The position numbers and the translations under genes were made by a program. Shown here piece after piece: positions 36,788 to 45,253 of a stretch of 64,000 bases of DNA. The notes below the pieces were generated by a model that did no database searches, was not told where the DNA came from, and was given only the letters and a program-made list of their open reading frames with translations. Within the stretch, counting starts at the first letter, position 1, and every line of letters starts with the position of its first letter. Origin of the DNA: Acidobacteriota bacterium (GTDB taxonomy: Bacteria > Acidobacteriota > Terriglobia > Terriglobales > Acidobacteriaceae); assembly GCA_016196065.1 (NCBI GenBank), contig JACPYL010000027.1, positions 494,347 to 558,346 on the forward strand, given 5' to 3'.

Positions 36788-36799
36788 GAGGTTTAAAGC

Positions 36800-36982
36800 T
36801 CAGGAACTCTTTCGCGACGACTGGCATTGTGGAGTGGTGGAACCGACTTTTCCGCAGGCCAGAGCAAGCGTCTCAAACACTCGTTCGTAGCGGAACGCGG
36901 GCTTCTGATAGGGCTTCTTGTCTTTACTCGCAGTCTGAAGAAGCTTTCCGTTCCCGCGAGGGGGCTGATTCTCTAACGTCAT
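36800..36982 (-). CDS. Candidate RiPP precursor peptide (60 aa)
   Basis: A 60-residue peptide encoded directly upstream of the protease, kinase, PqqD and radical SAM genes. Residues 1-22 are polar leader-like. KKPYQKPAFRYERVFETLAL at 22-41 contains a YxxP segment like those read by PqqD-type recognition domains. The putative core has C43 in ACGK and C53 in PQCQ, and ends SSRKSS. Two cysteines ten residues apart with Thr/Ser between them are plausible sites for radical SAM thioether or similar links. It has no other recognised domain. Confidence 0.7.
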   Translation of the reverse strand: MTLENQPPRGNGKLLQTASKDKKPYQKPAFRYERVFETLALACGKVGSTTPQCQSSRKSS

Positions 36983-37111
36983 AGGTTTTGGTCAAGCCGT
37001 ACTGGCTGTCTCCCACTTATGTTTGAAGAGTGCTTCGCGAAGTGTACTACACGTGTTCCTCTGTGCCAACCTCGTTCGTGTATGGAAGATCAATTGCTTG
37101 GCCCGTAACGC

Positions 37112-37912
37112 TTAATAGAATGAGAGAGTTCCATCCTGGCGCGCCCGCCGCAGACTGAAAGTGAGGCTCCAGAGCGCGAGCGGCAGCAGGACAAGGCTAA
37201 ATCCGAGGAGGGCCGCTAGCGTGGGCGCCATCGCCATCACAGTCTGGCCCTGGAGCAGGGCCATCCGCATGCCTCCGATGGCGTAACTGAGGGGGATTGC
37301 GTGGGCGACGAGCACCAGCGGCCTCGGCAAACTCTCGATCGGGAACATGGCTCCGCTGAGAAACCAGACTCCCGAACTCAGCAGCCAGAGGAGTGCCGAT
37401 CCACGTTGAAAAATGATCTGGATAGTCGCGGCGGCGATGCCGACAGCCAGGGCGATTGCGACACAGAGAATCAGCACTGCCAGGCCCGAGAAAAAATTCG
37501 GGTGGATAGGCGCGGAGAAGATCGCAGCGCCCGCCAGAACATACACCAGCAATTTGAGCAGGTTTCCGGCGAACGCTGAAACGGAACTCAGCACGACCAA
37601 TTGTGCGGGCGGCGTGGAAGTGGTCATCAGGACTTCCATGGTTCCCGTCTGCTGGGCTTCCTGCACGGTGCTGAGAAACGCCTGCGTGCTCATCACGAAA
37701 AATGTGTAAACGCCAGTACCGACGAGAAGAAATGGAAAATACTCCACTCCGCCGGGACGGAAGCCCGGACCGATGGCGCGCGACAGGAAATAAAAAGCCG
37801 CCAGTTCCGTCAGCAGCCCGAAGGCGGTAACGGCAAAGCCGGTGCGATGGCGGATCGCGGTCAGCAGGTCGCGGCGCAGGATGGCGAGAAGCTTGTTAAG
37901 AGTCGATCTCAC
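37112..37912 (-). CDS. ABC-2 type transporter permease
   Basis: A 266-residue membrane protein with six predicted helices and the ABC-2 family pattern (TGTMEVLMTTSTPP between helices 2 and 3; SGAMFPIESLPRPL before the last pair). It overlaps the ATPase gene by four bases. Located just upstream of the precursor gene on the same strand, it is the likely exporter of the mature peptide or a self-protection pump (inference). Confidence 0.85.
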   Translation of the reverse strand: MRSTLNKLLAILRRDLLTAIRHRTGFAVTAFGLLTELAAFYFLSRAIGPGFRPGGVEYFPFLLVGTGVYTFFVMSTQAFLSTVQEAQQTGTMEVLMTTSTPPAQLVVLSSVSAFAGNLLKLLVYVLAGAAIFSAPIHPNFFSGLAVLILCVAIALAVGIAAATIQIIFQRGSALLWLLSSGVWFLSGAMFPIESLPRPLVLVAHAIPLSYAIGGMRMALLQGQTVMAMAPTLAALLGFSLVLLPLALWSLTFSLRRARQDGTLSFY

Positions 37913-38715
37913 GAGACTCTCCCCACGCGCTGGATCATGCCGGCGGCCTCGTCCACTTCACCCGTCATACGGAAGTAGAAGGCTCGCAGATCTTCCATGC
38001 TCTCGCCTTTGCGAATCGGGCGGTCGGCAAGCAGGTCACCTTTTTGCAACAGGAGAATACGGTCACCGACTGCGCCTGCTTCGGCGAAGTTGTGAGTGGC
38101 GAGAAGAATGGTGGTCTGGCGATCGGCGAGGTCGCGGATCGTAGTCCAGAAATGGGCGGTGGTCGCGGCATCCAGGCTGCGGGTCGGTTCATCGAGCAAC
38201 AGGACGGCAGGGCGTTTTACGAGCGCGCGCGCGATTCCAAGACGTTGATACATGCCGCTGGAAAATTTCATCACCAGCAGATCGGCATGTTCGGTGAGAC
38301 CCGTGTCGCGCAGGACTTCTTCGATCCGAACCTTACTCTCGGCGCGGGGGACATCATCGAGTGCAGCGAAGAATTCGAGATTCTCGCGGGCGGATAGTCG
38401 CGGGAAGAACGATCGCTCGGTAGCGACAGCGATGCCGACTTGTTCGCGTACGTGGCCGCCATCGCGCTGCGTATCGAATCCCGCGACGCGTACGGTACCG
38501 CTATCCGGCAGCAACATGGTTGAAATCAACTTCAGGGCAGTCGTTTTACCGCTGCCGTTCGGCCCGAGGAGCGCGAGGACTTCTCCTGCGCCGGCCGTGA
38601 ACGAAAGACCAGTCAAGGCAATGGTCTCTCCGCTACGCTCCCGGCCAAGCAAGTTGAACAATGCAGGGCGGTGACGAAAAACCTTGCGTGCGGATTCGAA
38701 GACGACTCGGTCCAT
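37909..38715 (-). CDS. ABC transporter ATP-binding protein
   Basis: A 268-residue ABC ATPase: Walker A GPNGSGKT at 51-58, a degenerate signature FSSGMYQRL, Walker B VLLLDEP and the H-loop ATHNFAEA. All main catalytic residues are present. It couples to the ABC-2 permease whose start overlaps its stop. It is the first gene of the minus-strand peptide operon and is divergent from the nucleotidyltransferase across about 150 bp. Confidence 0.9.
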   Translation of the reverse strand: MDRVVFESARKVFRHRPALFNLLGRERSGETIALTGLSFTAGAGEVLALLGPNGSGKTTALKLISTMLLPDSGTVRVAGFDTQRDGGHVREQVGIAVATERSFFPRLSARENLEFFAALDDVPRAESKVRIEEVLRDTGLTEHADLLVMKFSSGMYQRLGIARALVKRPAVLLLDEPTRSLDAATTAHFWTTIRDLADRQTTILLATHNFAEAGAVGDRILLLQKGDLLADRPIRKGESMEDLRAFYFRMTGEVDEAAGMIQRVGRVS

Positions 38716-38867
38716 GAAGTGCCGGGCTGCAGTGTAGAGAGTCTGTATTATAGTGGCGGTTCAGGCGGTAGTGCGTAATTCAGGACACAAGTGTAACCGC
38801 AGAGTCGCGGCTTGCCGCGTCTTCTCCTCCAACACCAGAGACGCGGCGAGCCAACGTTTCGACCCAT

Positions 38868-40025
38868 ATGTCTTTCTCGGATGTCGCGGTGTCGAAGGAA
38901 TTTAGTTTTCTGTGCGCGTGCGCGGGCGTCGAACTGACGGCCGAACGTATTGCCCGTCTCGCGCACTGGAATGGCGCGGGAATCGACTGGCCTGAATTTC
39001 TTCGCCTCGCGGAACATCACGGCGTCCTGCCGCTGGTGGCGCGCAATCTCACGGCGCATGCGCAGGGGTTACCGGCAGACGTTGATCAGTCGTTGCGCTC
39101 CGAGTTTGCCAAGAATTTGCGACGCAATTTGTGGTTTGCCAGCGAACTTGCGCGAATTTCAGAACATTTTGCGCAGAAGGACCTGCGCGCAATCCCTTAC
39201 AAAGGCCCGATGCTCGCGGAGTCCGTTTATGGCGATATTGCGTTGCGCAACTTCGGCGACCTCGATTTTCTGATTTCTTCCAGCGACTTTGAGCGCGGGA
39301 AGCAGGCGCTGGCGGAATTTGGATACCGCCCTTCCAAGCCACTCAGCCCGGCGGTGGAACGTTACTGGCTACGCAACGGTTACGAGTGTTCGTTCGATGG
39401 AGCTGCGGGAAAGTACCTGATCGAATTGCAGTGGGGATTGTTGCCGCATTTCTATGCCGTGGATTTGCGGACAGACGACTTGCTGGCCCGTTCGGGTTCC
39501 ATGATGTTCAGCGGGCGCGAAGTCGCCGCACTCTCCCCAGAAGACTCATTGCTGGTGCTGTGTCTGCATGCGGCGAAGCATCTGTGGATGCGAATGATCT
39601 GGGTGTGCGATATCGCGGAGACGATGCGTACGCAGGTGTTGGACTGGGATGTGATCCGTGCACGCGCCCGTGAACTGGGTATTTTACGCATCGTGGGAGT
39701 GAGCCTCTGGCTGTCGCAACGATTGTTGGGTTGCCCCCTACCCGAACCTGCAAATGAACTCGTCAATCAGGACCAGGAGGTGGCTGCACTTGGCGAACAA
39801 TTTGCAGCTCGGCTGGCGGGAAGCGCCACCTACGATTTCGAATCAACGGAATATTTCCGGTTGATCTTGCGATTGCGAGAGCGGCGCAGCGATCAGGCGC
39901 GCTATCTATGGCGACTGCTCTGGACGCCAGGGGAAGGGGATCTGGCGGCAATCAGGCTCCCGGAAGCGATGTTTCCGTTGTATCGCGGGGTGCGCGCGGT
40001 GCGTCTGCTGGGCAAACTCTTCTGA
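38868..40025 (+). CDS. Nucleotidyltransferase family protein (NTP_transf_5-like)
   Basis: A 385-residue soluble protein. The motif KGPMLAESVYGDIALRNFGDLDFLI contains the GDLDFL metal-binding acidic pair of the polymerase-beta-like superfamily, as in NTP_transf_5 proteins. Relatives occur beside HprK-like and PqqD-like genes in peptide clusters, where they are thought to transfer nucleotides to the product. It is divergent from the ABC operon and shares its promoter region. Confidence 0.78.
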   Translation: MSFSDVAVSKEFSFLCACAGVELTAERIARLAHWNGAGIDWPEFLRLAEHHGVLPLVARNLTAHAQGLPADVDQSLRSEFAKNLRRNLWFASELARISEHFAQKDLRAIPYKGPMLAESVYGDIALRNFGDLDFLISSSDFERGKQALAEFGYRPSKPLSPAVERYWLRNGYECSFDGAAGKYLIELQWGLLPHFYAVDLRTDDLLARSGSMMFSGREVAALSPEDSLLVLCLHAAKHLWMRMIWVCDIAETMRTQVLDWDVIRARARELGILRIVGVSLWLSQRLLGCPLPEPANELVNQDQEVAALGEQFAARLAGSATYDFESTEYFRLILRLRERRSDQARYLWRLLWTPGEGDLAAIRLPEAMFPLYRGVRAVRLLGKLF

Positions 40026-40033
40026 AAACAACT

Positions 40034-40050
40034 GCCGGCGGGGCGCCGGC
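40034..40050. repeat. Hairpin between convergent genes (REP-like)
   Basis: GCCGGCG-GGG-CGCCGGC is a perfect 7-bp stem in the 38-bp gap between convergent stop codons. It is followed by CTACGGTTA, the same tail type as the palindrome at 45199 (TACGGCTA). No T run; it could block read-through or be a REP element. Confidence 0.6.
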
Positions 40051-40063
40051 GCTACGGTTACCG

Positions 40064-42292
40064 TTATTGCGCTTCGCCATCGCCGGGAGCGACATCGGGA
40101 GTATCCACTTTCTGAGCGAACGGTGAATTCGAACTGGGCGGAGGCGGAAATTCGCCTTGATCTCTTCCGGCCAGCGCGACGTTCATGAACTGAATCCAGA
40201 TGGGTAATGCGGCATGGCCTCCGGACTCTTTGGGGCCAAGAGATTTTTTTTCGTCGTAACCAATCCAGACACCACAGGTCAGCGTTGGAGAGAAGCCGAC
40301 AAACCAGGCGTCCGTGAAATCGTTGGTCGTGCCCGTCTTTCCGGCGAGAGCATACGGCATCTTGGAAGCGGCGACGGCGGTGCCGTGCACGACCACTTCG
40401 TGCAGCATCGACGTCATGATGCGCGCCGTGCGCGAGCTGACGACATCCTTGATGTCAGGAAAATCTTCTTCCAGGATGCGTCCATCATAGTCGGTGACTT
40501 TCTTGATGTAGCGCGGAGCGAGGCGCACGCCGTCGTTGGGAAAGACGCTGAACGCCGAAGTCTGTTCGATCAAAGTAATTTCAGCGGAGCCGAGTGCGAC
40601 CGGCAGGTAAGCTGGGATGTTGGAAGTCACGCCGAAGCGGTGGGCGTAGTCGATCACGGTGCGGATACCAATGCGATCGGCAAGCTTGAGCGCGGGAATG
40701 TTCCTCGATTGCGCGAGCGCCCGGCGCAAGGTGATCAGGCCTTCAAATTTGTCGTCATAGTTGTGCGGGATATAGGGGCCGGATGGCGTCTGAAAAGTGA
40801 TGGGCTCGTCGAGGATGGTTTCGTCGGGACTTCCGCCCTGATCGATGATCGCGGTGTAGACGTAGGGTTTGAAGGACGATCCGACCTGGCGCAGAGCCTG
40901 TGTTGCGCGATTAAATTTCGAGAGATTGAAGTCCCGCCCGCCGACCATGGCCTTGATTTCTCCCGTCGCATTGTCGATCGCGACCAGGGCACCTTCCGCA
41001 CCGGAATCCTGCTCAAGACTGACCGTGGCCTTGCTGCCGGGGTCGAGCGACAGCACTTTGACGTACACGATGTCTCCGGGCGCCAACAGGGCAGGAAGCT
41101 TGCGTTGCGTCCACGCGATATCGGATTGCGAAAGCGCAGCGGTGCGGTCACCGAAACGGATCTGGGCCGCTGCCGGCGAAACAGAAGTGACTAGTGCGTG
41201 CAGGTATCCGTTGACTTCGGGTTCCTGATCCCAGTCCACATCTTCATATTTGTCGACATGCTGCCCTTGCAAGACAACGTTGGCCAGGTTGCCGCGCCAT
41301 TTCTGGCGCCGCTCATAGGCGGCGAGACCGTCGAGGACTGCGCGGTTCGCAGCCTTCTGGAAGTCCATGTCGAGCGTGGTGTAGACGCGCAGGCCGCCTT
41401 CGTGAACCTGATCGCTGCCGTACTTGGTTTCCAAGTAGCGCCGGATTTCTTCCACGAAATTCGGGGCCAGCGAATTCGGATCCTTCTGCACGTTGAGTTG
41501 AACCGGTTTCGCCTTGGCAACAGCGGCTTCCGCAGCCGTAACTTTGCCGTCTTCGAGCATGGCGTTGATCACGAGGTTGCGACGCTTCTGCGCGCGGTCG
41601 GGATGAGTGATCGGTGAGTAATACTGCGGCGCCTTGGGCAAGCCCGCCAGCAGAGCTGCTTCTTCGAGCTTCATTTGTTTCGCAGGCTTGCTGAAGTAGT
41701 ACTCCGAAGCGGCTTCAAATCCGTAGGCTCCGTGGCCGAGGAAAATCTGGTTGGCATAGAGCGTGAAAATCTGCGGCTTGGTGAAGCGGCGTTCCATCTG
41801 GATGGCGAGCAGGGCTTCCTGAATCTTGCGATGGAAGGATCGGTCCGGCGAGAGAAATAGATTACGCGCCAGTTGCATGGTGAGTGTCGATGCGCCTTGT
41901 ACTTTTCCGCCCGACTCGATGTCACGATAGGCTGCTCCGGCGATTCGCCAGAAGTTGATCCCGGAGTGGGTGTAGAAGTCCTTGTCTTCGATCGACACAA
42001 GAGCATTGCGAAGAACTTCGGGATAGTCGTCGTAGGTGGCGATCACGCGCCTTTGCAATGCAAAGGTTCCGATGACGCGTCCATGGACGTCATACAACTC
42101 GGTAACGGCGCTGGGCCGATAGTTCTCCAGTTCTTCTACCTGGGGCAGATCCGTGGAATAAACCAGCAGCAGTCCTGCCGTTGCGCCGACCGCTATCGAG
42201 ATCAGGACCAAGATTCCGAATAGAACGTGCCCGACGAGCCTCCGCTTGCCCACATCGTTCTCTTCCGGAAGTTTCTCGTCGATGGTCGTCAT
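40064..42292 (-). CDS. Penicillin-binding protein 1A (bifunctional transglycosylase/transpeptidase)
   Basis: A 742-residue class A PBP. An N-terminal anchor (residues ~20-45) is followed by the GT51 domain with IEDKDFYTHSG (catalytic Glu102), GASTLTMQLARN and the other conserved boxes. The transpeptidase domain has GSSFKPYVY (nucleophile near 470), SRN and AGKTGTTNDF (near 650). It polymerises and cross-links peptidoglycan at the inner-membrane surface. The C-terminal tail is Pro/Asp-rich. Confidence 0.93.
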   Translation of the reverse strand: MTTIDEKLPEENDVGKRRLVGHVLFGILVLISIAVGATAGLLLVYSTDLPQVEELENYRPSAVTELYDVHGRVIGTFALQRRVIATYDDYPEVLRNALVSIEDKDFYTHSGINFWRIAGAAYRDIESGGKVQGASTLTMQLARNLFLSPDRSFHRKIQEALLAIQMERRFTKPQIFTLYANQIFLGHGAYGFEAASEYYFSKPAKQMKLEEAALLAGLPKAPQYYSPITHPDRAQKRRNLVINAMLEDGKVTAAEAAVAKAKPVQLNVQKDPNSLAPNFVEEIRRYLETKYGSDQVHEGGLRVYTTLDMDFQKAANRAVLDGLAAYERRQKWRGNLANVVLQGQHVDKYEDVDWDQEPEVNGYLHALVTSVSPAAAQIRFGDRTAALSQSDIAWTQRKLPALLAPGDIVYVKVLSLDPGSKATVSLEQDSGAEGALVAIDNATGEIKAMVGGRDFNLSKFNRATQALRQVGSSFKPYVYTAIIDQGGSPDETILDEPITFQTPSGPYIPHNYDDKFEGLITLRRALAQSRNIPALKLADRIGIRTVIDYAHRFGVTSNIPAYLPVALGSAEITLIEQTSAFSVFPNDGVRLAPRYIKKVTDYDGRILEEDFPDIKDVVSSRTARIMTSMLHEVVVHGTAVAASKMPYALAGKTGTTNDFTDAWFVGFSPTLTCGVWIGYDEKKSLGPKESGGHAALPIWIQFMNVALAGRDQGEFPPPPSSNSPFAQKVDTPDVAPGDGEAQ

Positions 42293-42365
42293 GATCAGTT
42301 GGCCGCTTGCCAGCGGCAGTAACCAGTGTACTCAGGGGCAGGGCCCGGCCAGACACAGAGCCCGC

Positions 42366-42393
42366 AAAAAAATCGCCCGCCGAAGCGGGCGAT
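42366..42393 (-). terminator. Rho-independent terminator downstream of the S41 gene
   Basis: Read on the minus strand: ATCGCCCGC-TTCG-GCGGGCGAT followed by a run of T (42366-42371). It has a perfect 9-bp stem and a UUCG tetraloop, and lies 27 bp past the S41 gene stop. Confidence 0.92.
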
Positions 42394-42419
42394 GGACTAC
42401 GGGGTACTGGCTACTGCTC

Positions 42420-43643
42420 TTAAGCTTTTGATTCGCGGTTCTTCAGAACTTCCAGAGCCTTCTTCAGTTGATCGTCAGTCGGATTCTTCGGTTTCTGATT
42501 CTGATCATCGGGAGTGGCCTGCTGATCTTCATCGGGAAGTCCTGCATCGTCTTCGGTGCTGTCGGCGACCACAAAATTCGGAGTCACCGCACTGTCTTGA
42601 ATGGCTTTGCCATTGGGCGTGTAGTACTTGGCCACTGAAAGGATCAGGGCCGCGCCATCGGGCATGTCGATCAATTTCTGCACCGATCCGTCGCCGAATG
42701 TCTTATCGCCGACAACATCGCCGCGCGCATTTTCCAGGATCGCAGAAGCCACGATCTCGGCTGGCCCAGCCGTGCCACGGTTCACGAGAACTGCTACCGG
42801 CAGCTTGGTGATGTCCTTGGCGGGGTCGGCATTGAAAGCTTGACGCGGATACTTCTGACCTTGCAGATACGTGATCGTTCCGTGATCGAGGAACAGGTTC
42901 GCGGTTGCGATGCCCTCGGCTTCGTCGCCCGCAGCAGCGTTGCGCAGATCAAGCACGATCTTCTTGGCGCCTTGCTTCTGCAGATTGCGAATCTTGTTCG
43001 CGATCTCTTGCGATTTGCCGCTTGAGAATGCGTCGACCTTCACGTAGCCCACATTCTCCGCCAGCATTTTGTCGGCGACCGGTGGGATGGTTACGGCGTC
43101 ACGCGTAATAACGATTTTCTGCGGCTCGGCTCGGCGTGGGCGAACGACCGCGACCGTGAGAGTCGATCCGGGTTCACCCGAGAGCAGGCTGTGAATTTCC
43201 GCCAGCGACATTTCGCGTGTACTACGGCCTTCGATCGACTCGAAAATATCCGAGTTCTCGATGCCTGCCTTTTCGGCCGGGCCGCCCGGGATGACCGCAA
43301 TCACAGCGGCGTATCCGAAGCGTTTGGAGACGGCGGCGCCGATCTCAGCCTTGCCGTCAGTCTTGATCGATTTGTAGCGCTTGTATTCGGCGGCGCTCAG
43401 GTAACTGGAATTGGCGTCGAGCGATTCGAGCAGTCCGTGGAGTGCGCCCTCGGTCACGGCCGGGATGTTCGGTTCCTCAACGTACTCGCTGCGGACACGG
43501 GACAACACTTCGCTGTACACCGACAGTTGGCGGTAGGCTCCATCGTTCGAAGACGCACGAACGTTGACGTAACCGCCGATCAGGGTGAACAACAGGATAG
43601 CCAGCGAGCTGGCAAGAATCGTGACCTTCAACTTCGTTGTCAT
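42420..43643 (-). CDS. S41 (CtpA-like) family protein with lost catalytic dyad
   Basis: A 407-residue exported protein: N-terminal anchor (LASSLAILLFTLIGGY), a PDZ domain at about 95-180 and an S41 C-terminal processing peptidase fold. The catalytic serine motif (GSASASE in active enzymes) reads GTAGPAE, with Gly293 at the serine position. The lysine motif (FGKGTVQ) reads FGDGSVQ, with Asp318. The 25-residue spacing equals that of Ser430/Lys455 in E. coli Prc, so the alignment is firm. It is probably a non-catalytic PDZ adaptor. The tail is Gln/Asp/Pro-rich. Confidence 0.85.
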   Translation of the reverse strand: MTTKLKVTILASSLAILLFTLIGGYVNVRASSNDGAYRQLSVYSEVLSRVRSEYVEEPNIPAVTEGALHGLLESLDANSSYLSAAEYKRYKSIKTDGKAEIGAAVSKRFGYAAVIAVIPGGPAEKAGIENSDIFESIEGRSTREMSLAEIHSLLSGEPGSTLTVAVVRPRRAEPQKIVITRDAVTIPPVADKMLAENVGYVKVDAFSSGKSQEIANKIRNLQKQGAKKIVLDLRNAAAGDEAEGIATANLFLDHGTITYLQGQKYPRQAFNADPAKDITKLPVAVLVNRGTAGPAEIVASAILENARGDVVGDKTFGDGSVQKLIDMPDGAALILSVAKYYTPNGKAIQDSAVTPNFVVADSTEDDAGLPDEDQQATPDDQNQKPKNPTDDQLKKALEVLKNRESKA

Positions 43644-43974
43644 GGATTTTTATCTTTTCGAAAAGAGAGTGTGCGAAAAAGCGCGGCACTTCCCCCGGAA
43701 ACTGCCCTTATTATAGACGGTTTGATGCGCGGATCGAGAGCGAAGGTTACTTAGAAAGCAATCGGCGGTACTTGTCCGGCTAGAGAGGGCAGCAGACGAT
43801 CCTGATAGGCTGCGCCCAGGCTTCAGTAGCACCTCCGGCAAAAGGCATTCACCTTTTGTTTCAAGCGTTTGCAGCATCGTCCGGCGCACTACCCAGGGAC
43901 TTTGCCCCGCTGGATCCGGGAGGACAGAAGGAATGCCAAATCGCTGTGCTCCGTGATCCCCGTGACCTCGGTGG
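43644..43974. other. 331-bp gap: promoter region and half of a repeat
   Basis: No gene is supported here. The part next to 43643 should contain the S41 gene promoter. At 43946-43977, CTCCGTGATCCCCGTGACCT then CGGTGGTTAA is one arm of the same repeat family that forms the inverted repeat at 63528, and it abuts the ankyrin gene stop. Confidence 0.45.
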
Positions 43975-44640
43975 TTAAGATTTTGGCGTCCGTTGCTCCA
44001 GCAAATCAGCGATCTCGGAGTGTCCCTTGTCGCGAGCCACTTTGGCGGCGGTCTTACCATCGTCGTTGGCGATGGTCGGGTCCGCGCCATGCTTCAAGAA
44101 CAAATCGACCATCGGACGGTCGCCATTCAGGGCAGCTGCGTGGATCGGGACCCATCCCAACTGCTGCTGGGCATTGACGGGAGCTCCGTGCTCCAACAAC
44201 AAGCGCGCGGCATCCAGATTTCGAGCGGAGGCAGCGGAGTGCAGGGGCATAACCTGCGTCGGATTGCTGGCAACGGCGTCAGCCTTGGCACCTTGTGCGA
44301 GGAGCAGTCGAGCGGAGTCGGGCTGTCCGAAATAGCTGGCAAAGTGGAGAGCGGTGAAGCCGTCTTTCGAATACGAGTTGACGGCCGCGGCATCGCGTAG
44401 ACATTCCCGCAGCCTGTCGAGACGCCCGAGTGAGGCGGCTTCGAAGATATCCAATTCTTGTTTCTGGCCGGCGATCGCCTCGGCGAGATCGCGTTGGCCG
44501 CGATAGATCGCGTGCATCAGGAGGCTCACTCCGTTGGCGTCTTTTGACTCGGCAGCGGCTGGTTTGTCGTTTAGCAGGCGCCGAAGGCCGTCAATGTCGC
44601 CAGATTGCAGGAGTTCAAAACTGCGTTGGGATGAGTCCAT
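43975..44640 (-). CDS. Ankyrin-repeat protein
   Basis: A 221-residue soluble protein with five to six ankyrin repeats, the clearest being DGFTALHFASYFGQPDSARLL, PLHSAASARNLDAARLLLEHG, WVPIHAAALNGDRPMVDLFL and DGKTAAKVARDKGHSEIADLL. It should act as a protein-binding module. It is divergent from the MarR gene at 44733, and both share two operator-like dyads, so it is probably a MarR target. Confidence 0.85.
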   Translation of the reverse strand: MDSSQRSFELLQSGDIDGLRRLLNDKPAAAESKDANGVSLLMHAIYRGQRDLAEAIAGQKQELDIFEAASLGRLDRLRECLRDAAAVNSYSKDGFTALHFASYFGQPDSARLLLAQGAKADAVASNPTQVMPLHSAASARNLDAARLLLEHGAPVNAQQQLGWVPIHAAALNGDRPMVDLFLKHGADPTIANDDGKTAAKVARDKGHSEIADLLEQRTPKS

Positions 44641-44658
44641 GTGATCCCCCGTAATTCA

Positions 44659-44671
44659 TTAGCACTGCTAA
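44659..44671. promoter_or_regulatory. MarR operator-like dyad 1
   Basis: TTAGCA-C-TGCTAA, a perfect inverted repeat, is placed 19 bp before the ankyrin gene start. A second copy lies 51 bp away, centre to centre. Confidence 0.75.
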
Positions 44672-44709
44672 CGAAATATAGGATTTCTGCTCCGCTGTCA
44701 AGAAGATTG

Positions 44710-44722
44710 TTAGCAATGCTAA
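44710..44722. promoter_or_regulatory. MarR operator-like dyad 2
   Basis: TTAGCA-A-TGCTAA, identical arms to dyad 1, ends 10 bp before the MarR start codon. Occupancy here would block the MarR ribosome site or promoter. Confidence 0.75.
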
Positions 44723-44732
44723 ACTTCTCCTT

Positions 44733-45176
44733 ATGGCACGCGTCCGAAAAACGAATCCAACCGAAGTCGCCGATCGGCTGCATTCCGCCGCCATCCATCT
44801 CTTGCGCCACGCGCGTCAGCGGGATGTACTGACCCAGGAAGGGCCGGCTCGCCTCTCGGCCTTGTCAGTGCTCGTGTTCATCGGGCCGATGACGCTTGGG
44901 CAACTGGCGGCTGCGGAACAGGTCAAGCCGCCCACGATGAGCCGCATCGTTGCCGGCTTGAAGGCCGCAGGACTCGTGAAGAGCGAAGGAGACGCCCAGG
45001 ATGCCCGGCGGATTCACGTCAGTGCCACGTCAAAAGGCCGGACTCTGTTACAGCAGGCGAGGGAACGAAGAATCCAACTGCTCGCCGAGACATTCGCGGG
45101 AGTGAGCGATCCGGAGATACTGATTCTGCAAGAGGCTGCCGAGATCATCGAAAAAGCTGTGCGCGCGGCGCGGTGA
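44733..45176 (+). CDS. MarR-family transcriptional regulator
   Basis: A 147-residue winged-helix regulator: LSALSVLVFIGPMTLGQLAAAEQVKPPTMSRIVAGL is the helix-turn-helix, and DAQDARRIHVSATSKGR is the wing. A C-terminal dimerisation helix follows. Two TTAGCA-N-TGCTAA dyads upstream are the likely autoregulatory operators, also covering the divergent ankyrin gene. The ligand is unknown. Confidence 0.88.
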   Translation: MARVRKTNPTEVADRLHSAAIHLLRHARQRDVLTQEGPARLSALSVLVFIGPMTLGQLAAAEQVKPPTMSRIVAGLKAAGLVKSEGDAQDARRIHVSATSKGRTLLQQARERRIQLLAETFAGVSDPEILILQEAAEIIEKAVRAAR

Positions 45177-45198
45177 GTCCCCGGTCTGGGGCGCGAGC

Positions 45199-45220
45199 GA
45201 GACGGGGCAAGCCCCGTCTC
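45199..45220. repeat. Perfect 22-bp palindrome between convergent genes
   Basis: GAGACGGGGC-AA-GCCCCGTCTC lies between the MarR and FAH genes. It is followed by TACGGCTA, and no T run is present. REP-like. Confidence 0.65.
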
Positions 45221-45253
45221 TACGGCTAATATTCTTGAGGAGCGATAAAGTAG

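Noticed and set aside
34053..36982. Classical lasso peptide cluster
   Set aside because: The precursor has a YxxP-type leader and the kinase and PqqD-like genes fit, but no B2 transglutaminase-like protease and no asparagine-synthetase-like cyclase are present.
40034..40050. Bidirectional intrinsic terminator
   Set aside because: The stem is good, but neither side has a T run, so it was listed as a REP-like hairpin. The same applies to 45199-45220.
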